A stretch of DNA of 64,000 bases from Termitomyces sp. T153 (lineage: Eukaryota > Basidiomycota > Agaricomycetes > Agaricales > Lyophyllaceae), in NCBI GenBank assembly GCA_018296165.2, contig JACKQL020000030.1, positions 619,003 to 683,002 of the forward strand, given 5' to 3'. Made by a program: the position numbers and the translations under genes. Under the pieces are notes generated by a model. The model saw only the letters and a list, made by a program, of their open reading frames with translations. It was not told where the DNA came from and did not search any database. This document shows, in pieces, positions 57,484 to 64,000 of the stretch (the stretch's first letter is position 1; each line of letters begins with the position of its first letter).

Positions 57484-59217
57484 TTAAAGATAACTCCTTG
57501 CAAAGTCAAGTGTTTGTAAGGTTGTCTCATCACAGGAACGCGATGACGACCCGACTCTCTGATAGTATCGCACGAAGTCTATAGCCATCGTTTCTTCAGG
57601 TCCTGGGCAGGAAAGTCAATAATCGTTTATTCTAGGATCAGCATACCAACATTACCTGAATCAAGTCTCAATTGTAACAAAACTGATTCAGAGAGGCTAG
57701 CGCCCTGTGTCGGCACATCGTCACCGGCGGTCCAAGAACCTGCCCACTATACAGCCACGTGAGAACTTTAAGTGTCCATTCATTCCTTGCACACAAATTG
57801 ACTTACCACGATAGGTGTATCCTCTGTAGATGATGAAGACACGACGGACACCTCAAGAAAACCTTCGTCCAAACAATAAGAAGTCCGCTGCTTCAAGGAA
57901 CCATTTGTCCGTACTCCGGCCTGAGAACCCCTTACGGATACGGTGCGAGACTTGATGATCAGATATCCGTTTTGGGTTGTGATAAGCTTATGATCATGTA
58001 GATTGTCATCCACAGCTTCCCAGAAAAGGTCATCGTCTGCATCGAGTATAATCAATGCTTCAAGCACACGACATATATAATAACCAAATTACCTCCGTAG
58101 AATGACCGGCCGTCGGTATTAAACTCGTCTGAAAATATTAAACGGTATGACACGCCATCCTTGCTACTCCGGGTCAATGCTTCTTGAGGGGTTGCAGGAT
58201 CTATTACTACCGATAACGGACTGACCACGACCATTAGTAGATGTTTGTATGTAAGAGGCGAACGACTACCCACGGTATCGGCATTTGACTTCGTGGATCG
58301 AACTCGACAAACGTTGCCTGTCCCGTCGAGTTGATCCTCGTGTTTCCAACAATCAACTCATTCCGCCCGTTGTCAGTAAAATGTCGGTAAATGGGGTACA
58401 TCACAAACAGACAAAGAAGCGCGGACAACAGGAGGATCAACGATGCAATATTGATGAGGCCTCGTAGTGACATCGAGCTCTCAGAGTCATACGTCAGCTT
58501 CTCATCAAGAGTATCCTCGTCGTCAAGGTCATCCACTAGCGGATCCCATGCATATGCCACGAGCCCGTGCTCCAATATCATCGTCCCAACGGGGTATTTG
58601 GAATCTGAGGAAAGGGGAACAGGATCGACAGGAAGCATGGTGTTATGTTTCGCGTAAGGGAGTGGAGGCAGGGAAACGTCGTCCTGGATTTCCGCCTTGC
58701 GGTAGAGAATCATGGACCCGCGAGTATGCGACGGGTTGGTGGGTGTTAGCGGTCCCGAAGAAAGCGCTCGACTTTCCTCCGAGGGCATTCTCATGAATCT
58801 GGTGCTTTCTCGAGAACCAGGGCGATGAAAGGGTGAAAACACGTGAGGGCCAGAAGGGATCGCAGGATTGAGCGGTGACGGCGGAACTCCTTTGTACGAT
58901 ACAGATGGCGAGATCTTGCTATAACGCGCCGTGTCTTGAGGTCCTTTCATTGGAGAAAACTCGACTGAGGGAGTGAGAGTGGAGGATGGTGGCATGTTGT
59001 CGTAGGGCCGTGAATAGGCGATGGGAGGATCGTAGGATGACAGCGCTTCGACGTTGTCAAGGACGGCAGCATGCCGCGTGGACGGAGTAGCCTCAGCAGC
59101 AAGCATATTTTGTCTCTCGTAAGGGGACGATCGCCCAGATGAGAGAGTCGAGAAGGAATCAAATGGGTGGGAGTGAAAGTCGTCTTCTTGAACACATGAG
59201 CGAGGCCCCAGAACCAT
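57484..59217 (-). CDS. Kre6/Skn1-like beta-1,6-glucan synthesis protein lacking the catalytic core, 503 aa
   Basis: Exons: 58,274-59,217, 58,093-58,220, 57,807-58,036, 57,656-57,746, 57,484-57,602 (1,512 nt, one open frame). It is a type II membrane protein. A Ser/Pro-rich cytosolic head of about 250 residues ends in LPPLPYAKHNTMLPVD. One TM follows (about 254-277, LINIASLILLLSALLCLFVM), then the SKN1 domain start YRLIFSDEFNTDGRSFYGDD and DLFWEAVDDN, ITTQNGYLIIKS and LDEGFLEVSVVS. Kre6/Skn1 proteins then continue through a GH16 core with an EIDxxE active site. Here that part is absent. The frame passes from AGSWTAGDDVPTQGASLSES to ETMAIDFVRYYQR and a short Cys-containing end, which match the C-terminal strand. 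About 200 residues seem to be missing, so glucanase activity is not expected. A divergent short subfamily is the alternative. Confidence 0.78.
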
Positions 59218-61353
59218 TGATGGGGAAGTCAAACGAGGGATAACGCGCGATAATAAAACGCGGCATACTGTCGCCGACTTCTACGCAAGACGCAAGTACA
59301 AGCAAAGTGATTCGTGACGGAATGTGGTGATGTGACGGAGACTTGGCATTCCCAAAACATATATATGGCAACATCCAAGCCACAGTGCGGAATGAGGTTC
59401 TTCTAGTGTTCTTTGTTTTTCTTGCGTACAAAAGAAGGTGAAATATTCATGCCTGCGTGAAATCAGTCAAGTTGAAGTAAGTATAGGGCCTGAGAGACCG
59501 ATCACCTCAGGGCTGTACATAACCCGGTTACTCTTCCGATGCATGCGGTAGGCGTGACCGGCTGTTGTGCCTGACAATGTGTAATGGGGGAGGCGCCCGG
59601 CGCCTTTGTTTCAAGTGAGATTTATCAAAAGAAGACAAGCTTTCTGTTGACAGCTCACAAAAAACGATGAGCGAACTCGGACTCGAGACATTGAAAGGAT
59701 ATACAAGCGCTACATCGTGTATAGCCTTCGCTTGGACGGCTTGTTCTGACTGTTGAATGAGGGACAAGGCAGTGGTTGAGGAACAAAGTAGTTCTGGCAG
59801 AATGGGCCACAACGGTGAAACATTGAATTGCAGCCGACTGCCGCTTGCCTTTTTTGCGTCATCTGACTTCAAAATCAATGTTTGGTGTGGAACATCGGAC
59901 CGTCGGCAGGGCCGATCCGAGGTAAAGATAACCTCCTTGTCCGCGAATATCATTCCATTTCACCGTACAACATACAATCAATGACTCTCATGAAAATGCA
60001 CGTCTTATAGGTATAGCACATCATTGCCGTGATGTCCAACGTAGGTGCAAACTAATATCGTAGATTTTCTGGATATCCATTGTAAGGTGTCGGAGCCTCG
60101 AAGTAACATATATGTAGAACGAAATACTTGCCGAAGGGCGGATATAAGCGGCGCAGATAATCTCTCGGATGGCTGGTTTCGAGCAAACAAAGGTTTACAA
60201 TTAGGCAACAAAGGGAAACGAGCCTTTCATGTATTGTGATACAAGCATCAGAACTACACCCTCAGGATGGACATTGGAAGCTCTAGGATTAGAAGTCGAA
60301 GGAATGAGGTGGAGCTTTGGAAGATATGTCGGAGTCCGCCACTAAGTAGCCCTCAATAGCAGATGCCTTAAACCAAAGGGATGATCAGCGATCGAAGAAC
60401 TTTCTTGATTTATCTTATCACATTGACAAAGCTTCCAACATATAATCACATAGAAGGACCAGAATGAATCTATAGTAATATATGAAGATCAATCCCCTTG
60501 TCTGGGCGACAAGAGATCAATGAGATTGCGAGACTTCAGAGATTTTATTCTTTTGCATTTGGATGCAACCTTGGATTCTACGAAGACAGCGTATGCCATG
60601 TCAACACGTCGTCAAGTCGCAATATCCGATCTTTTGTAGCTGCGAAGCTCCTCCGGTCGTTGGGAAAATCTTCGCGGTAAAAGAAAAATAACATATAGAA
60701 GCCTGCTAGAGAGTGCATGTGGTACCAGAACGTGATCTGTAATAGTTCCACTCCCGTCAGTCAGTATACAGTGCCGGACAGATAGATGACAGATCACTGA
60801 TTACTGCAAATTTGACTCCGCCCGCAGAGCAACCGAGAATCTGGAAGGAAACCCGTCTCGAAAGCTATAAGAAAAGTTTTTTTTATGTTTTCTAGATTTT
60901 GGGAGAAAAAAGTCAAAAGTTTTGAGAGCCTGTTTCAAGCAAAATGCCCAAAAAGAGTCAGCGATCTCCAACAAGCAAACCCTAGAGCATGGATATGCTC
61001 GTAAACCAGGTGGAACTATTTTCCTCGAGAGTTTTGATCACAGATATGATAATAAAATAAGGGAAAAGGATCTTAGTTCTAGACGTAATGTTCCGGAACA
61101 TATGAAAATTTGGTTACGTTCAGTCAATAGCTATGATTGAACAGAGTTTTTACAGGGTTCATCTCGAGAATTTGGTAGAAAAATCACGATTTTGAGGGGA
61201 AATGGCATCTCCAAGATTCAGGTTCCGAACTGTTTATTTTGAGAGCGGACGCTATGTCGAAGTTCACCCAGGTCGCTCCAATGGATCTGTTTTATCGATG
61301 CTTCATCGGATCAACAGCTGCATCTATGTCATATAGGATTCCTCCGTTACTGC
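59218..61353. other. 2.1-kb divergent intergenic region
   Basis: Lies between the start of the Kre6-like gene (-) and the esterase gene (+), so it should hold both promoters. A 141-codon minus-strand frame at 59,528-59,953 is not supported by family resemblance or splice structure. The part from 60,840 to 61,200 is AT-rich without a gene. Confidence 0.45.
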
Positions 61354-61360
61354 TATAAAA
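61354..61360 (+). promoter_or_regulatory. TATA box of esterase 1
   Basis: TATAAAA, 39 bp before the chosen ATG at 61,399. The same box with shared flank (tataaaatgNtNaaag) precedes the downstream paralogue. Confidence 0.6.
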
Positions 61361-61398
61361 TGCTCAAAGTTGTAGCTTCTCAAAAGCTACAAACGAAA

Positions 61399-62380
61399 AT
61401 GTTCGCTCGCTCTCTTCTCGGGTTCGTGACGGTTGCTGCACTCGCTATAGTGAGCAATGCTGCTGCTAATCAACTACAACAACTCTTCAACTTCGGCTCA
61501 AACCCCACAAACGTTGGGATATATCTTTACCGTCCTACGAATGTAGCAGCTTCTCCTGCTCTCATTGTTGCAATGCACTATTGCGGCGGGACGGCTCAGG
61601 CGTACTTTACGGGTACCCAATACGCCAACCTCGCTGATCAGCGCGGCTTCCTCGTCATCTACCCCGATGCTCCAGATAGCGGTAATTGTTGGGACGTCCA
61701 TAGCAACGCTACGCTCACCCATAATGCTGGAGGGGACTCTTTGGGAATAGTGTCGGCAGTTCGTTACGCCATCTCGACTTACAACGTAGACCCCAATCGT
61801 GTTTTCGCAACTGGCCTTTCCTCTGGAGCAATGATGACTAACGTCCTTGCTGGCGCATATCCTGACGTCTTCAAGGCTTGTTCGGCTTTCGCGGGCGTTC
61901 CTTATGGCTGCTTCGCTGGCCCTGACATGTGGAACTCTGCTTGCGCCTCTGGAACACTTTCGAAAACAGCGCAGCAATGGGTGAGACTACGCGTAGAATA
62001 TCGTCTTTCTTGGCTTACTGTCCATCAGGGTGACCTTGTCCGAAGTGGATATCCTGGTTACAGTGGTGCCCGCCCGAAGATGCAAATCTGGCAAGGAACA
62101 CTGTAAGTAATTCCAGCGTCATAGTACGACAATCGCCTAGTCTTATTGAATCCCATATAGTGATACCACTCTCAACTATAATAACTTTGCGGAAGGCATC
62201 AAACAATGGACCAATGTCTTTGGTTATTCCACCAATCCAACGTCCGTAACTTCAAATTCTCCCCTCCCCAACTGGACTCGTTCTGTCTACGGGCCAAACT
62301 TCCAAGCCATCAGTGCGGCTGGTGTTGACCATAACATCCCTACCCAGGAGAACGATGTCCTTGCATGGTTCGGTCTTTAA
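61399..62380 (+). CDS. Secreted esterase, CE1/PHB-depolymerase-like, 291 aa
   Basis: Three exons: 61,399-61,980, 62,029-62,102, 62,161-62,380 (876 nt). The start at 61,399 gives a clean signal peptide (MFARSLLGFVTVAALAIVSN, followed by AAA). The ATG at 61,360 overlaps the TATA box and is less likely. It has an alpha/beta-hydrolase fold: ALIVAMHYCGGTAQAYF (oxyanion region), RGFLVIYPDAPDSGNCWDVH, then the nucleophile elbow VFATGLSSGAMMTNVLAGAY with GLSSG. A C-terminal GVDHNIPTQENDVLAWFGL carries the probable catalytic His. Secreted members of this family include acetyl-xylan and feruloyl esterases that trim plant cell-wall polymers. No CBM1 module is attached. The exact substrate is not readable. 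A tandem paralogue follows about 1.4 kb downstream. Confidence 0.88.
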
Positions 62381-63701
62381 ACCAGTGCAGTGGCAGGGAA
62401 CTTCTGAATATCAAGAGCCCCGTCGTTCTCGACCATTACATTTTTGTATCACTACTAAACCGTCTCCTTGGTATGCTCGCCATTTTCCTTGCCCATTTCG
62501 TTACTCTTCCATAGATGAATGATTCTGATGTACTTTTATAGTCTAGCTAAGAACATTAGCATGTTAACTGTCGTTGTGTGAACGTGCAGACCCGTATCCA
62601 ATCAAAGAAAAACTTGAATTTGAATTAGAATCATGTCAAGACTGAAAAATGAGTGTATATACATCCGCATCATACATATTCAGTACACGAAAATATATCG
62701 GCGCTTTCTGTATTTCTAGGATTTTCCCAGACCTGTTGTATATGCCATTTGAGAATGATATTCATGCCACTCATTGGAGATCGTCGTTGCATACACAGAC
62801 AGTTCCATTCAATATTCTCATCATCTGATCATACATAATGATGATGACTTACCTGCTTGAAAGGTGGTAGTAAAGCAGATCATGGAATCACGCGACGGAC
62901 CGCGCTTGGAATTGAACGCGCTTGGGAATGGTACTTTTGGTTTTGGTTCGACGTGAATTTCAAGTACCGACTTGGGTATCTCCGACTCCGGCTTCAGGCA
63001 AATTTCAGTGTCTACTTTTATTTAGTCTCTCAGCTTTTCAGCTTGCTCCGGCCATCTGCTGTATGATCTTGACTTGAATCTCTCAATGTTCCAACATTTA
63101 CCATGCATCGACATCGTTCTGACGATAAGAGTCGATGCTACTGCTACTTTGTACCTCGTGGAGGGGGTATGTATCGACTGGCGTCGATGCCGCTGACAAT
63201 TCAGTCGCGAATGTTATGTATTACAATAGCTGGCAAAGTCATTCCATTGGACATCCACTTCCGCGATATTGTCTATCTAAAATGGTATGAGCACTTGACC
63301 TGTCTCTCGCTTTACCCACAAGTGTTCGGTTTCTGTTCCCTTCATTCTTCCCCGTGGTGGAAGGATTCTGACATGTTAATCGATCCTACAAACCAGCTTA
63401 ATTCATGTACCAGTAGCAACTCCGGTCGTCTTCGAAAGGGCTTGCTCGTTATATCATAGCTAAGCGGAGCTTATTCCCATACAACGTGACATTTTTCGCA
63501 CAAAGACAAAATAAAAGACAGAAGCTTCGCAGCTACTACGGGAAAGGTACAGGATAGAAGTTAGCGCAAAGTAGTTCCAGGGTATTGTGATGGTTCATTC
63601 CTGCTACTGCTCCTATTTTCTCACTTCTGTCGAGGTCTATCCCAAGGGCCCAGTCGAATGCTTAGCCGTCGATGCGGGCTGCGAAATTTCTTCGTTACTA
63701 G
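62381..63701. other. Intergenic region between tandem esterases
   Basis: No recognisable gene between the two paralogues. The right end is the promoter of the second copy. Confidence 0.6.
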
Positions 63702-63708
63702 TATAAAA
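63702..63708 (+). promoter_or_regulatory. TATA box of esterase 2
   Basis: TATAAAA, 44 bp before the ATG at 63,752, in the same context as the box of the first esterase. Confidence 0.6.
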
Positions 63709-63751
63709 TGTTAAAGTCTTGGACAGGAGTCGTGACCCACCACCACAGAAA

Positions 63752-64000
63752 ATGTTCATTCGCTCTCTTCTCACGTTCTTGACGGTTGCTGCGCTCAGTG
63801 TACTGAGCAATGCCGCTGCTGGCCAACTACAGCAGATTTCCAACTTCGGCTCAAACCCGACCAATGTCGGAATATATCTCTACCGCCCTTCGAATGTTGC
63901 AGCTTCTCCTCCTCTCATCGTCGCGATGCACTATTGCGGTGGAACGGCTCAGGCTTACTTCACGGGCACCCAATACGCCAACCTTGCTGATCAGCATGGC
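63752..64000 (+). CDS. Second secreted esterase, cut by the window end
   Basis: The first 83 codons are present (signal peptide MFIRSLLTFLTVAALSVLSN). They are nearly identical in protein to the start of the gene at 61,399, including NFGSNPTNVGIYLYRPSNVA and LIVAMHYCGGTAQAYFTGTQ. The nucleotide sequences differ mostly at third positions, so this is an older tandem duplicate and not an assembly repeat. The nucleophile Ser and the His lie beyond the window. Confidence 0.88.
   Translation, partial: MFIRSLLTFLTVAALSVLSNAAAGQLQQISNFGSNPTNVGIYLYRPSNVAASPPLIVAMHYCGGTAQAYFTGTQYANLADQHG

Noticed and set aside
59528..59953. 141-codon minus-strand frame starting with ATG
   Set aside because: Ser-rich, no recognisable domain; it may be chance in the divergent promoter region.
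61498..61977. 159-codon minus-strand frame inside esterase 1
   Set aside because: It is antisense to a well-supported exon with conserved catalytic motifs and has no family resemblance.

Overview
The window is fungal nuclear DNA, most likely from a mushroom-forming basidiomycete (Agaricomycetes). Genes are cut by many GT-AG introns of about 45-60 nt. The recognisable proteins (transaldolase, Dot5-type peroxiredoxin, Ecm14-like protein, Kre6/Skn1-like protein, fungal acid phosphatase, etherase-type GST, CE1/PHB-depolymerase-like esterases) and the transposon families all fit that group. The species cannot be named from sequence alone. No CRISPR array, rRNA or intact tRNA gene was seen.

Two compartments are visible. 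Roughly 1-32.2 kb is transposon-rich, AT-rich and poor in CpG. It holds a Gypsy protease relic (0.4-0.96 kb), old direct and dispersed repeats (1-3 kb), a frameshifted MATE transporter pseudogene (5.6-7.9 kb), a decayed gag-like plus tyrosine-recombinase element (8.3-10.6 kb), a GATCT-rich minisatellite, and a 10.7-kb Ty3/Gypsy retrotransposon (12,003-22,724, minus strand). That element keeps both LTRs, a CTAG target duplication, a polypurine tract and gag-PR-RT-RH-IN. Its pol is broken by stops and frameshifts and by an 874-bp tRNA-derived SINE. Between integrase and the 3' LTR it carries an opposite-strand gene with fungal-type introns. From 22.7 to 32.2 kb lies very AT-rich decayed DNA with satellites, a tandem duplication, a large inverted repeat and the 3' end of a Tc1/mariner element.

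Roughly 32.3-64 kb is ordinary gene-bearing sequence: secreted acid phosphatase (+), two broken RNase H-like copies (-), transaldolase TAL1 (-), GST (+), a small secreted protein (-), nuclear-type peroxiredoxin (-), a 1059-residue leucine-rich-repeat protein with PP1-docking-like motifs (-), an Ecm14-type pseudo-carboxypeptidase (-), a Kre6/Skn1-like membrane protein missing the GH16 catalytic core (-), and two tandem secreted esterases (+), the second cut by the window end.

No operon-like or cluster logic links the genes. Several encode secreted or cell-wall functions. Exon coordinates were worked out by hand from splice consensus and reading-frame continuity. Exon lengths sum to whole codons for the complete genes listed with coordinates.
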